DNA of 64,000 bases from the NCBI GenBank assembly GCA_947561585.1, contig CANNZV010000497.1, positions 383,593-447,592 on the forward strand, given 5' to 3'. This DNA comes from Caprella mutica (taxonomy: Eukaryota; Arthropoda; Malacostraca; Amphipoda; Caprellidae). This document shows, in pieces, positions 42,413 to 55,517 of this stretch; position 1 is the first letter of the stretch, and every line of letters starts with the position of its first letter. Below the pieces are notes generated by a model. That model did no database searches, was not told the DNA's origin, and was given only the letters and a program-made list of their open reading frames with translations. A program made the position numbers and the translations under genes.

Positions 42413-44619
42413 CTCAATCCTAACTCGTCAATGCAATTTTTCAACACCATGGTAAAATATTTCAATGATACCTCAATTTCGAAGGTAAGTAAGTATTCTA
42501 TAGCTCAATATAGTTTGGAATATTATTATTATCTCATTATTCAATTTAAAATAATTAGTAAATAATAAATTTGCGTTTAATTAATTGTACGTTTAAAACT
42601 AATTACAAGTCACAATTATATGGTGTGCAAAATGAAAAGTTTGTTAGAGTAATAGAATAAAAAAAACATACTGTAAAATAAAGATCTCTCTCATTTTCTT
42701 CACATTCTATACACAAAGTAATTGCAACCTTTCCGAAGTTATTGGTAGTTTAACACTTGGGAGACAGGTTCAAATATCTATTAGCTATTGATTTTATCGG
42801 TAGTTAGGCAAGAGCTTTTGTTACAAAGTACGTACGTCTCTATCACTAACCATCTAAGTTGTTTATCCTCACTCACTAACCATTAATTTAAAGGCGGTAG
42901 GTAACTTTATTATAAATGGAAGCTAGAGTTAAAAATCCAAAGAATTCGGCATAAAAAAAATAAGATATTTATAATATCGTTTTATGCGGTAATTTCAAAA
43001 TAGGGAAAAATTCTTCTGTAGAATAGAGGTAAATTATTCTACTTTACAGGAAAATTATCTTCAATGGAAATATTTATACATTTTATCTATATAATCTTAT
43101 ACTGAAGATTTTAAGAAAATTTGTAATCGACTATAGTTATTTTTTACCTCCTATAAAGGCTACATTTTTTCTCCCTCGGTAGCTATATTTTACTTAATGA
43201 ATGTTAAAAAGGAATTTTCTATTTCATAATTACAATATAAGTTCAATATCTGGTATCGAAAACATAATACATTTTGTGTCAAAGTTTTTCCAAGTAAAAG
43301 AGATTACCGCACACTTCAAACAATTACCGAACTTAGAGGATAAAGAGACGCTAATTAACGGGCAAAGGAAAGGTGAGTACAGGTGTTAAGGATTAGCTAA
43401 TTAGGTAAATTAACAGGTAAATGAGACTTACGATTAGTTAGGCATCAGAAAGAATATTAGCATGTTTGTATAATTACTTATAATTAAATTAAAACTGTTA
43501 TCAAAATAAAAATAAAAAGTTTCTTGCTAATTATTATTTATAATTTTTACTAAAAAAATAATATAACGTTCATTTCCCTCAAAATGTTGAACTTGACACA
43601 AAAGTCTAAAATATGAACAAATGAAATATACTAAAATAAATTTTATTCTATTTTGAATAACCTATTTTACTTTCAAATTTCACTAACTTCAACAAATTCC
43701 TTAGACAATGCAATTTAATTGCTTTCTGCAATGCCCCAGTAGGTTATTTCTACGGGTAACTAAATTAGAGAAAGTGAAGGTTTATTCCATCTATGATTTA
43801 TTAAGCTATAGCATGTGTAGAAAATATGTACTGGTGAAAAAGAGCAAGCACTCATTATTGGCAAAGTATGCACCTATACATAATATATACACATGTGTAG
43901 TATGTATATAATATACATAATGAGTTAAGAGGTATTACGGAACAGGTAAAGAGTTCACCCAGTGTATTGGTATGCGTGGAGCTGCATACTCAACGGCAAA
44001 AAAAAAACGGACATTACATGGGTTATAAGTGTTATTTAAATTAAAGTTCAAAAAAAAATTCCAAATAGAAAAATTGAAAAAGTTACTTATAAAAATACGA
44101 ATCTTTTTTTATTAGCTATAAACTATCTTCACTTGACATTCATTTAGATCTATTTAATTCATATTATAAAATAACTGACCTGAAATGTGGTGTTGATATA
44201 AAAATAAGTTGAATAACATTAAAAAATTACCCATACAAAAATATAAAGCCCATAAAAAGTCAAAGTCAAACAGACTTTAAAATATAATTTATTGAGGAAG
44301 AGTTGTCTTATATAGAAAATTATAAATACAAAGATATATAAATAAATACTAAAACTTCAAATTAAATGGCCATTTAACAAACTCTAGAACAAATAAATCA
44401 ATTCCTCATTGGAGAATGTTTTCATTGAAAGTTCTTTCTTGCATAACAGAACTAGTTCTAGTTCTAAAAAGAGGTACCTAGTAGCTAGTTCATCTCCCTG
44501 CAATCTGATATTTCATTCCACAGTGATGGGTCCAGGCGATATTTTACTTATTTTGCTAACTGGACCACTTTCGCTATCACGACTACCACAAAAAAGATAA
44601 CCAGAGGTTAACCCCCAGG
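42413..44619. other. Intergenic, AT-rich, no gene
   Basis: Open frames of 60-70 codons at 43201, 43708 and 44409 have no recognisable features. No repeat above three units. Confidence 0.5.
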
Positions 44620-44787
44620 TAAACCGATAGCTAAACCCTGTAAACTGAAATGTAAACCGATAGATAAACCCTATAAACCAAAAGGTAAACCTATAGATAA
44701 ACCCTATAAACTAAAATGTAAACCGATAGTTAAACCCTATAAACTAAAATGTAAACCGATAGCTAAATCCTATAAACCAAAAGGTAT
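44620..44787. repeat. 33-bp minisatellite, 5 units
   Basis: Units of aaaccgatagctaaacccta plus taaactaaaatgt; two sequence types (aaaatgt and aaaaggt ends) are mixed. Confidence 0.9.
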
Positions 44788-46172
44788 TATTTTTCAGTTA
44801 TTTAGATAAATTCATGATATATTTTAAGCAGATCAAATTATTTCAATGGTAAAATGTTTAATAATTTCTAACTAAATATAAAAGATAATCATGCAATGCA
44901 TCACTTCATGATATCTTTTCCCCATCACGAAAATAGATGTGGTTATTATGAAGCAACAAAATACCGTGTCAGGGGGCAAAAGATTTAGCAGATGAAATAG
45001 ATAAAGTCTTTAAAATCTTTGTCATGCTCAACTTCAAACACTTTTTCTGTAAAAGAAATATTAAAATGTCATGTCTGACCTAATATAAATTAAACAGTTT
45101 ATAATTAATTAAATAGTTAAATTAAAACATGAGCAATTATAAAATGAAAGAACTTGCTTATTTTAAGTATGATATTAACATTAAGATACATTTAACAAAA
45201 ATGTCTTCGAAACCTTTAAAGTTCAGCTAAAGTGAACTGTATTCTTTTCAATACTAGGTGAACTAAGTCATATTTCCCAACATAGAAGCAAAAACTTAGA
45301 ACAATCTATTTAGAGGTCCACTCTAGTCATCATGTCACTTGAATGACTGCAGTAAATTATTCCTATGGAGGACATCACCATAGGAAATATGCCACATAAA
45401 ACATTTCTTCCACATTTTGCGAAGGTATTAATCCAAAGACCACACAGTCAATTAATGCAATGACTGTCCGTGTGATGGCGCTATCTCTTTGCATTAGCCA
45501 TCATTTTTATAATGAGCGAATAGTTTTACCTTTTGCAAAGAACACTTTAATTACACTCTAAATAAATAGTGGGGTAAATGTGTCCATGAAATTGAAATAC
45601 AACAAACAATAGAATATATTGTTACATAATTCAAATGTAATCATATAAATAAAATAATTTACTCAGAAAGTAGTTAATTACAAAGTTTAATGAAAATTTA
45701 AATTCATAAAGAAATGTGTATAAAATATTTATATAATTATAAACAATTCTTGTAACCTTTGTTTACATTGATCTTAATAATAAAATAAAAAATCTATGTA
45801 TTGTAGTACAGTGTATGTACTGCGTATATAAATAGTAACGTTATGCGATAAGTTACATACATTACTTTTTGACATTTAACTTCAATAAATCATGTTGAAT
45901 AACATAGTAAGTCAATATGGTAAGTTTGACCTACAGTAACTACATTCTAAGTTACGAGTGATTGGTCAGGGGTACTGGAATAGTGATACGAAAAACAAAG
46001 ATACTAAAACAGTGATACTAAAAAGAGTGCTATTTGTCATCACTAGCTTAAAAAGGACAGCAGAGTAGGTTCAGGTACACACCCTATAATATCAATAATA
46101 ATTATAGAAACTATAAGGAAACAGTGAACATTTTCAGGGTGAGTGGGTATACTATTGCAAGTTATATACCAG
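44788..46172. other. Intergenic, no gene
   Basis: AT-rich. Nothing recognised. Confidence 0.5.
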
Positions 46173-46742
46173 AAACTGTCCGAATGTTTGGCGTTACAAG
46201 AGGTACTGTCTCTAAAGTAATGACCTCCTTTGAAAGAGAAGGAAAAACGTCCTCATCAAAGCACAGGTCTGACTGATAGTCGAAGTTGTCTGAGAGGGAC
46301 CGCCAGACAGTAAGTACAATTGTTAAAGCAAACTACAAGACCACGGCTTCTAAAATCACTGCAGAGCGCAATGAATACCTACAGAACACAGTTACCACAA
46401 AAACTGTTAGTCGGGAACTGCAAAAATAGGAATCACACATAGGAGATGCAAACTGTTTTATAATACGTAGAGAATATGAAAATTCATTTGAAATCTATTC
46501 GAATTATTCAAAATATTTTCCTACATGTATATTATACGAAGGATAAACAATCATCACTGAATAATCCAGAACCACACAGTCAATTAATGATGTCTACTCC
46601 CATTGGTTATCTTTGAACTACCCATAATATCATTCCTGAGTAATAAACACACAATGTCATTAAATTTACTCTCTATATTTCAAAATGTTGACATTTGAGA
46701 GCCAAGGCAGGGTTTGAACCCTAGTGCCAAGTACAGCATTTT
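46173..46742 (+). mobile_element. Truncated Tc1-like transposon, copy 2
   Basis: Nearly identical to copy 1 over about 570 bases, with the same truncation at both edges. The transposase fragment is slightly better preserved around GVTRGTVSKVMTSFEREGKT and RDRQTVSTIVKANYKTTASK. Also lacks the DDE domain. Confidence 0.8.
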
Positions 46743-46898
46743 CAAAGTACCTCAAATAGCAGCCTTCAATTTGTTGACATTTAGAGTGTATTCTCTGTGA
46801 TTTAAGGGTTAATATAGTTAACCCTAAGTGATCTTTGGTCAAGCTAAGCAATATAGAAATTAACACCTTTAGTTAATGCTATAAATAGGTCTTCATGA

Positions 46899-47095
46899 AG
46901 GGTAATGTTCCAAGTTATTGCACTCTTCCACATTTACTATCATGTACGAAAATAATAATAATTTAATTCGTTATTTAATTGATCAGTTGATATCATGATA
47001 ACAATTAAAATAAAATTTAAATAACTATTATTACATATAGTTTTTATTACATGATCGAAAATGTGGTACCGTCCGTTAACTTGGAACCTACCCTA
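46899..47095. mobile_element. Palindromic MITE, family A (subfamily 2)
   Basis: Starts agggtaatgttccaagttat, ends cgttaacttggaacctaccc, with ttccacatttactatcatgt and acatgatcgaaaatgtgg inside. Confidence 0.7.
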
Positions 47096-47780
47096 CCCTT
47101 AAAATTTGACCGCAAGGGAGGTCAACTTTTTAAAAGTTTGCAAATTTTTCTCGGAACCGATCGCTAGATACGTAAATGACCAAACAAACACCGATGATTT
47201 CATTACCTCCTCTATGGTCACAAGGCTAGCACTGGTCACCTGAGATACTTACCTGTCAATCGGACCTCCTCTCTTGACCTCTGTGATGAAATTAACGGTC
47301 AAAGGTCAAAAGAAATAGTTCAACTTTAAGATATATTTAAATGGATAAGATTAAATGAAAATTATATGTGCATAAAATAATCTAATGAGAATATATTATT
47401 ATTATTCATTATAAGGTAAATATTATATTTCAATATTATATTATTATATATAATTTTCATTCAATTATAGTAAACAAATCTGGGAAATTTTAAATTTCAA
47501 AATCAATAAGAACATTAAAATTACGTAGAGTACCGATACCTTATTGATATCAAACTACACAGTTCTGTAACATGCAATAGTCAAACAGTCATTAATTTAC
47601 TGACTGGAAATGCACATTCTTAATTTATGGAGTGACTCTAACCTTACAGGATAACATGCTAAACAATTTGTAAGCAGTAAATAAACCACTATGTATAAAT
47701 ACTGAACACTTTGTCACACTGGGAGAAAATTAGACTACAGTCATTTCTCAAGATTAACAACACTGATGTTAGTGTACGCT
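47096..47780. other. Intergenic, no gene
   Basis: 47100-47300 is less AT-rich but shows no open frame; the rest is AT-rich. Confidence 0.45.
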
Positions 47781-47945
47781 ATAAGGGCCGTACACACGTA
47801 GGGTTTTTAAGTCTTACCACCAGACTTTTTACTAAGCTCCTCCTACTTTTCCCACGAGAATATGAGAAAAATAATGTAATAATTATTTATTTTAGTTGGT
47901 ATCCATGATACCTGCAGGTATCATGGATACCAACTAAAATAAATA
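47781..47945. mobile_element. Chimeric MITE: family D end and family A core
   Basis: Family D end (agggccgtacacacgtaggg) and arm (actttttactaagctcctcc), then the perfectly palindromic core ggtatccatgatacctgcag seen in family A copies. The matching right end of family D is missing. Confidence 0.6.
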
Positions 47946-48146
47946 ACTGACTAAATAAATAACAGTGACTGTTGAGACCCAACCCAGTAACAGGGTAAAA
48001 AGGTTGAAATTAACTAAAGAAAACACCCTAAAACTAACCCTACATTGTTTTTAATCTTCAATTTAAATGTTAAAAGTTGAACATAAAATTTAAGTAAATT
48101 TTGTATAATTTTATAAATAAAATAATATATTTAATAACGTATACAA

Positions 48147-48310
48147 TTACTATTATCGGTCGGTTTCACATTATCTTGAGTCATATATGAAAAACGATAC
48201 AATTATTATTATATTATTGTAGTGGTATCCAATTGAAATAAAATGGTCATTATATAGTTTTTTTTATATGACCGAAGATGTGAACTGACTGGTAATTCGT
48301 AACTTACCCT
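48147..48310. mobile_element. Palindromic MITE, family A (subfamily 1)
   Basis: attatcggtcggtttcacat on the left; atatgaccgaagatgtgaac and ggtaattcgtaacttaccct on the right. The outermost left end is lost. Confidence 0.65.
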
Positions 48311-48849
48311 CCCTTCCATTCGTTCTCCCCAATACCAGACTCAATAAAGGTACACTAAAGTGCGGAGGTAGGTTGACCCCTAGTAACGTCCGCAGGGACA
48401 ACTTCTACCTCCTAGAGTTATGATATACACTAGAGAGATGTTAGTGTTGATTGCAACGATTGCAGGACGGTGACCTGAAGTTGTAAAACCTTATTTTGTT
48501 TCAGTTATATCATTATTACCTTCGCAGAATGCGGGAAGGTTATATTTGAGTCGGCATTTATTCATTTTTAATCCATGGAACTGACGCCAGATTGCCAGTC
48601 ACGTGACCCCACAATGAGGAGTTAACCGTCCTGCAAGACGCGATATAATCTTAGCCACTGGCTCACCACTCGCTCTACCCTAACTAACTAACAAATAAAC
48701 AACAAGAAGAAGAATAACAAGAAGTGCATTGGGTGTTAGGTATGCAGGTGTAACAACTGCACAGCGGGGGTTGGTACGTTAATAAATTAGTAAGTTACTG
48801 CTGTAACATCACGACAAGGAGACTAAAATGCAATGTAACGTTATCAACT
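48311..48849. other. Intergenic, no gene
   Basis: Somewhat less AT-rich than the flanks; gttgattgcaacgattgcag at about 48450. No gene signal. Confidence 0.45.
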
Positions 48850-48960
48850 GGGGTAGTTCTGAGTTATTGAACTCTACACCTTTTCGATCATAATAATTAA
48901 AAAAGGATCATATTTAATTTTTATATCAATTGGTACCCATGATATATAAATACATAGTTA
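48850..48960. mobile_element. Partial family A MITE (left arm)
   Basis: ggggtagttctgagttattg, ctacaccttttcgatcata; no right arm found. Confidence 0.45.
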
Positions 48961-49832
48961 ATTTTCAAATCTATACTAATAATTTCCCTAGTGTGTTTTT
49001 TTATTTATTTTGTGTTCGCTTTTACACTATGGGTATTAAACCTGAAGAATTTAACTATTATACGCACGGGAACATATTGACTTGATATTTAAATTTACCT
49101 GTTTTTATGTAATTTTTTTAATGTTTTTTATTTACAAAATAAATTGAACTATGCAGAAAATTTAATTTTAATTGAATTCATTAAAAGTAACCTAATAACG
49201 GGTGATAAATTGGTATTGAAGATGACCCGTTATTTTTAACGGGAAAATGCACTGGTATAAATATATTATTTGTGGAACTTTTTTTTTCTGATAGATTAAT
49301 CTAAGGATACTTTACAAAAACGTGTATCAGATACTTCATTAATTAAAAAACTATTTCTATTATTTTTTCCTTTAGAGTTGTTTTACAGGAATATGACCAC
49401 TGAAAAAGCAACAAATACTGAAATAAAATCAGAGTTCAAGCATTATCTACAATTTACTAAATTGTTTACTAAAATTATCTTAAATTAGAGGTCAAAATTA
49501 GCATTTGAAAATGTGATTTGAAAAGTACAAGCTTGTACACTTACCACTAGCTTAATAAAGAGCAAAGTATAGAGCTACCTAAGTGCTAGAGGTAGCAATT
49601 AAAGGTAAATAGTATAAACAGTACACAATTACATACCATTCCAAGACGAGAATGCTAATTCCTGTTAAACCTAAAAAGATAAAGACAATAATAAACAGAA
49701 TAAATTAATTCTAAAGAAACTATTTAAGACATTCCATATCGTTGGTTTTAACTGGTATATCAAATAGACATCCCACCTATGTAAGCATGTCCTGCTTCGC
49801 TACAAAATGTATGATAGTGATAATTAATGGTA
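48961..49832. other. Intergenic, no gene
   Basis: AT-rich. Nothing recognised. Confidence 0.5.
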
Positions 49833-50305
49833 AACTACATTACTTACATGTACTTAAACTATATTACTTACATGTACTCACACTAAATTACTTACATGTA
49901 CTCACACTAAATTACTTACATGTACTTAAACTAAATTACTTACATGTAGTTACACTAAATTACTTGAATATACTTCAATGTTTTTCACCTTTTCAATAAA
50001 GTTCGTTAAACTTAGTTTTACTTCTTAACGTCGCATGACATCATTTAAATAAGTGGGAGGGAACATTTCCATGAATTGTCCATTGAAAATCATTACCTTA
50101 GTTTTAAAAACATTGCAATATTGTAACAAAAAAATCAACGGTTTTCTTTCAGTCTTTTTCATCGGATAGATACATTAAGAAAAATATACAAATCATTTCA
50201 ATAATAGTTGTTGCTTTGATCATTCAATTAATTACATTAAGTACATGTAAGTAATTTAGTGTAAGTACATGTAAGTAATTTAGTGTAAGTACATGTAATT
50301 TAGTT
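49833..50305. mobile_element. Foldback element whose arms are inverted minisatellites
   Basis: The left arm (49833-49975) has about six 22-base units of actaaattacttacatgtac; the right arm (50236-50305) has about three units of the exact inverse, gtacatgtaagtaatttagt. The 260 bases between are unique. Same design as the element at 22395-23530, but smaller. Confidence 0.7.
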
Positions 50306-50867
50306 TTCAATTCATGTCAGCTATAATTTTCACTAAAATCATGCCTGCTTATTTTTCATTTTTTTAATGATATAAAGATATTTATAAATGAAATGAGAGC
50401 TTCATATATATTTAAAAGGATTCGGTCACTACCAAAAAATAAGGTGGGTGACTTTTGTATTCAATTGAATAGTTTTCAAAATAAACTTTAAAATGCTAAT
50501 TTAATTTCAGTGACCATAGGCTTTTCAACAAGAAACAAATAAGTCTGATTATCAACAGTGACAAACTTTTTAGAAAAAGCACCACCCATGGTAAAAAAAA
50601 TACAGACCACTTTTATCAGAAATGAAAAAGAAATAATGCAAATGAAGCTATTGTGGTACAGCATAATTTAATTTAAACCAACATATGTACCTGCCATTCT
50701 ATGATAGTGTGTACTACAATACAATATAAATAGTATGTACTGGTTACCAACACCTCGCCAATACATTGGTGTCTATGTCCACCATGTACTGAGTTCAAAG
50801 ATGAAGGCTGCACTAGATTTGGAAAGTAACTAACTAGGAAAAGGAGAACAGGGATGGGTCACTATTG
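50306..50867. other. Intergenic, no gene
   Basis: AT-rich, nothing recognised. Confidence 0.5.
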
Positions 50868-50962
50868 GCACTATAGGTCAAATGACCCATAGGCCTTGTG
50901 GGTCAAGTAACCCATAGGCCTTGTGGGTCAAGTAACCCATAGGCCTTGTAGGTCAATGTCAA
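50868..50962. repeat. 26-bp tandem repeat, about 4 units
   Basis: Units of gggtcaagtaacccataggc plus cttgt; the unit itself contains the inverted pair gggt...accc. Confidence 0.85.
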
Positions 50963-52709
50963 TCCTAACAAAATAAGGACAATGCTATTCTATAGCATTC
51001 TAAATAATATCAATTTTCCAAGTCAGGGTATAAAATAGTGTATCGAAACAATATCGCATTTAAATTAATACTTCTGAAATTTATTATCAAATTTAAATCA
51101 ATAATAGAGTTAAATAAATTTACTTGATTGCCGAGTTGGAATCCAAATGCACCCATTACAGTAATTTATGGGTGCTTTTCAGAGGATTGTTATCTCTTTA
51201 CATCGTCTACGTGTTCCTCATTACACAGTACGTACAAAAGACGAACACACTAAATAAATGTACACTCTTTACATGTAAAAACTAAAGGTTACTTTCGATT
51301 GCTATCTACATGCACTATATAATAAAGAATAACGGACTGTCGCAAATTGGTACTGATGTCAAGGATATATTCTAAATAACTGATCATAGTATAAATAACA
51401 TTATTCTAATATTCAAAGAAATAATTAGTTTGAAAAAAATGAACAAGAACACCGGTAAAATTTAGATTATAAATTAAAAACGGCGTGTCAATTTATATTT
51501 ATGTATCAAAGAAAAACCAAATTAACGTCATTAACCATTCAATATAATAAATATTAATTTTAATGATAGTTTTACAGTGCATAATTATAATGACTAAATA
51601 AACAAGTCAATTAATTTAATCCGTCAGGTGAGATTCACTTATAAGCATAAATTAAAGTCTAAACTACATTTATTATACACTCTGTTAGGCACTACTGATC
51701 TCATTGCTAAGCAGTTTAATTCACATAATTATGTTTGGTGAATTAACATCACTTCTGAACTTTAAATTATGACAGCTAAAATGAATTGAAGAAGCATAAC
51801 TAGACACTATAACTATACTGTATAGTATATACCAGTACACATACCTACTAGACGTAACTACTATATACCAGTACATACCTACTAGACGTGCGTACTTTTT
51901 ATACTGTACCAGTTCATTAATTTATAGGTGATAAAATAGCAGGAGTTCATGATACTGCATTAATAAAAGAACAATGGTTTGATATATACAGTAATGATAT
52001 TATTGAAGAATAGATAACTATATTATTGGACAGCTTTTACTCTTGGGGTATAGTTGGGGTTAATTTGTAGTATTGGAAAAACTAAATGCAAGATAATGAA
52101 AAAAATGTAGTTAATTAATTTCTTCCAAAAATGAAAAATAAAATAAGGGTCTTTTTTCGGAGAAAGAGCTTAAAAGAAAGAAATTCCAGAAAATATTATT
52201 ACCTTTACTAATATTATAGTTTTATAGCTATAAGCTATGCAGGAAAGCTACTGCGTGCAAGAATTGACTATCATTATCCGTAGGGCGGCGACCATGAATA
52301 AAAACTACATTTCAGATAAAAATTGGAAATATTTGAAAATTTTCGTGGAACTGTGCGATAATTCGTATCTTAGCCTATCTGCTAGGCACTCACCTCTAGA
52401 TAGACAAGTTAGACTCCATTGTCTGTCATTCCAGAGAAACTACAGAGTACCAATTTTCAGGGACATTTTTTGGCAGTGGTCAGATGAAGCACGATTGGGA
52501 GGGGAGTGGTAAAGTGGTCCACAAACAGACTGACCTGTGGAAGAGAGTATGTCAACATTTAGCAAGTGGAGCAACGTACCAATTAACAGACACGACTAAT
52601 TCACACACAAAAAAAGAACTGATTAATGAAAGAAAAATAGAAATAAATAAAAGAATACGTTCCTTACGTATCTAATAATAGATTATATCGTAACAGATTT
52701 ATATGAATG
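50963..52709. other. Intergenic, no gene
   Basis: Open frames of 91 and 63 codons at 52237-52675 lack recognisable domains. tataccagtacatacctactagacgt is present twice at 51825-51890. Confidence 0.45.
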
Positions 52710-52853
52710 TAGGGTAAGTTTCGAGTTGTCGGACAGTACCAAATTTTCAAACATGTAAGAAAAAAAGTAATATTTAATAGTTATATAATAATTTATTTAC
52801 TTTTATCTAACATTATCGCAGATGAAGACGCGTCCGAAGAATCGGAACTTCCA
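52710..52853. mobile_element. Palindromic MITE, family A (subfamily 2), diverged right arm
   Basis: tagggtaagtttcgagttgt, cggacagtaccaaattttc; right end cgtccgaagaatcggaactt. Confidence 0.6.
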
Positions 52854-52924
52854 TTGAAGGATATTAAATCCTTTTTGAATCATAAGTTGTTATTTCTATA
52901 AAATTTGACCGAGAGCAAAGTGAA

Positions 52925-53150
52925 AGAACTCTTTATAGTGAAATCCTTTATAGTGAATGTTAAGTCCTACGGAAATAACCTGTATAATGAACCAGTTTTC
53001 TTTTGTCTGCAATAAATGACAATCAGTTTTAGAAAACTATTGGCCATTTACGGTAGACTAAAGAAAATTTGTTCACTATAGAGGCTACTTCCTTACTCAG
53101 GACTGTACATTCACTATACAGGGTTTCATTATAGAGGAGTTCCACTGTAA
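52925..53150. mobile_element. Palindromic MITE, family C
   Basis: Same organisation as the copy at 11539: outer aagaactctttatagtgaa and attatagaggagttccact, inner ccagttttcttttgtctgc and agactaaagaaaatttgttc. Confidence 0.7.
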
Positions 53151-53710
53151 CTAGAAACAGAACAGACTTCGCATTAGTTAAAAGAATCGCCATCCTCAAG
53201 ATAACAGCCTAGTGATTCAGTAGCCAGATTATAAATTCAAATTAGCAGTGCTAGATAGGATCAGATACAATCTATGATAAATGGCAACACGGGGAATAGT
53301 TAGTAACCGTGTGTACATAGCCACGTCTGACCTCATCATAGTTTGCAACATAAGTAGACGAAAAAAAGGCCAAAGAAATTCTAAATCAGTTAATGTATGC
53401 ATTATGCCAAGACGTTAAATGGGTAAATGAAAGCAGTAAATTAGGGCTAAATTCACACCTTTAACCCAGTGCAGCAAAAAGTAGCTGGATAAATCTGAAG
53501 ATTCTGCCTAATTCACCTCGTATGTGATGAACATACCTAAGATGATGTACTAACCTTAAACATGGCACATTTTCTAGCCACATAATGCTGGAAATTAATG
53601 GCAATAGCGAATTTATTGGAGAGAGTTCACAACTAAGATTTTAACTAGGAAAGGCAATTCTCTGGTTATATTTTAACTCTTATTTGAAATTAAAAATAAA
53701 GGGAGTTTAT
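53151..53710. other. Intergenic, no gene
   Basis: Nothing recognised. Confidence 0.5.
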
Positions 53711-53905
53711 ATGAATGTTCTTCACCGTAAGAGTTCATCCCTAGTAGAATATTATTTGTATTGACTGTAAATAGATATTGTATGAATGTTCTTCACCGTA
53801 GAGTTCATCCCTAGTGGAATATTATTTGTATTGACTGTAAATAGATATTGTATGAATGTTCTTCACCGTAAGAGTTCATCCCTAGTGGAATATTATTTGT
53901 ATCTT
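53711..53905. repeat. 70-bp direct repeat, nearly 3 units
   Basis: Units begin atgaatgttcttcaccgta at 53711, 53782 and 53852 and continue with agagttcatccctagtgga; period 70-71. Confidence 0.92.
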
Positions 53906-55096
53906 ATTACAGAAACTTTAATATGCTGTTCATGACTTCTACAAATTATGTTGAAGATATTAAAAACTAACCTTTATACCATTTAAAATCTGAGGAGTCA
54001 ACAACACGATATTAAGAAGGAACAACATTATATTATATAAAAGCAATAAAAGATTAAATAGACACAATATTAAGAAGCACGGACACAGTATTATTAAGTC
54101 TCATCTGCCTCAAAATAAAAAGTCAATAATAGCTTTAAATTCCTACCAGACATTTTCAAATGTTTAAACACGCTATGAAATTAAGGATCTTCTGGTAGTT
54201 AAGTACTCTGGTAACTGGTTAGGAGGTTTCTTACGACCCTACCAACATTAATGGTTGAGTTACAACCATCTAACAACCACAACTCACACTACCAACCTAT
54301 AAGCAGCTCGCATACAGGTAACTCTCGATTCATAACCATCTCGATTAGTCCGTCTCTCGATTGATATAGTTTTGTTTGCCTCGATTAGTCCTCACCATTT
54401 CTATTTATTTACTCTTTGCAATGGTCGAGTATTCTGCAACATTCCTTGTAAAAAAAATCAGAAGGACTCTCTGTTTAAACTCTTCACCATCTTAATATAT
54501 TTAAACAAAAAAGATTGTAACGTAAAAGAGCATTAAACAGTTTTGATTATTTTCGCTAAAATACCTTAAAAATAAATTATTATATTGGCTGAAGTTCCCC
54601 TTAAAATAAGAGGTTCGCATTTTCTTTTAAACCATCTATGGTATCTCTATTTATCCACCATCTCTATTTATCCAGTCCTATCCCAGGACACAAATCGAGA
54701 GTTACCTGCACATATAAAAAAGAAATTGTTATTCGAATAACAATAAAAAAAGAATGTATGAAATAAATAAAGCATGGACATTTTGTAAATCTTTTTTCTA
54801 AAATTAAATTTTTCTTCAAATTTTATTCATTTTGTATCCCTTTTAAGTCTATAACCTCAAAGAGAGCACTTATAGTCTTCCGCTAGATACCTCGATACAC
54901 TTTATAGATACACTTCAAAGCATGGCAAGGTTAATAACCAAGATGGTACTGATATGTGATGCAGAAGGCCAATCACACTGTAACTATAACGAATTGACTT
55001 GTTGTAGTGTCGCTAAAAAGGTATCGGGACCTTTGTGCGAAATATCAGGGAAAATTAGACTGTAAGGGTACTGATACCTTATTGGAACTGCATTTA
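53906..55096. other. Intergenic, no gene
   Basis: AT-rich; tctcgattagtcc occurs twice and tctatttatcca twice near 54340-54680, with no clear array. Confidence 0.45.
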
Positions 55097-55264
55097 TAGG
55101 GCAAGTTCCAAGTTATCGGACAGTTCCACATTTTCGATTAGGTAAGAAAAATATATTATTGAACTTTAACATCAATAAAATAAAAAAATTATAATATTTT
55201 TTAATTTTTTCTTTCATACGTGATCGAAAATGTGGAACTGTTCGATAACTCGGAACTTACCCTA
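55097..55264. mobile_element. Palindromic MITE, family A (subfamily 2)
   Basis: tagggcaagttccaagttat and ataactcggaacttacccta outer ends; inner cagttccacattttcgatta and tgatcgaaaatgtggaactg. TA at both edges. Confidence 0.8.
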
Positions 55265-55517
55265 CTTATTTCGTAATATTTTCTCTAGCACCAAGACTTT
55301 GTTTGAATTAAAGTCACTGCATGACGTTAGTACAAATTAAGGCATTGGAAGAGGAAAATGAAGCGCTAATTGCATCGAGAAAATCAATTATGGATGGAAA
55401 AGAAAATTGAATCAATTGAGAGATTTAAAGAAAAAAAAGAGAAGTGGAAAGTCGAGAAAGAATTTGAGTGAAGAAATTTCCCAGAGTCACTTGGGGTGAT
55501 TAATTTGGTATATTAGA

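Noticed and set aside
52237..52675. Two overlapping frames of 91 and 63 codons
   Set aside because: AT-rich with no domain; considered as a transposase relic but no motif was found.
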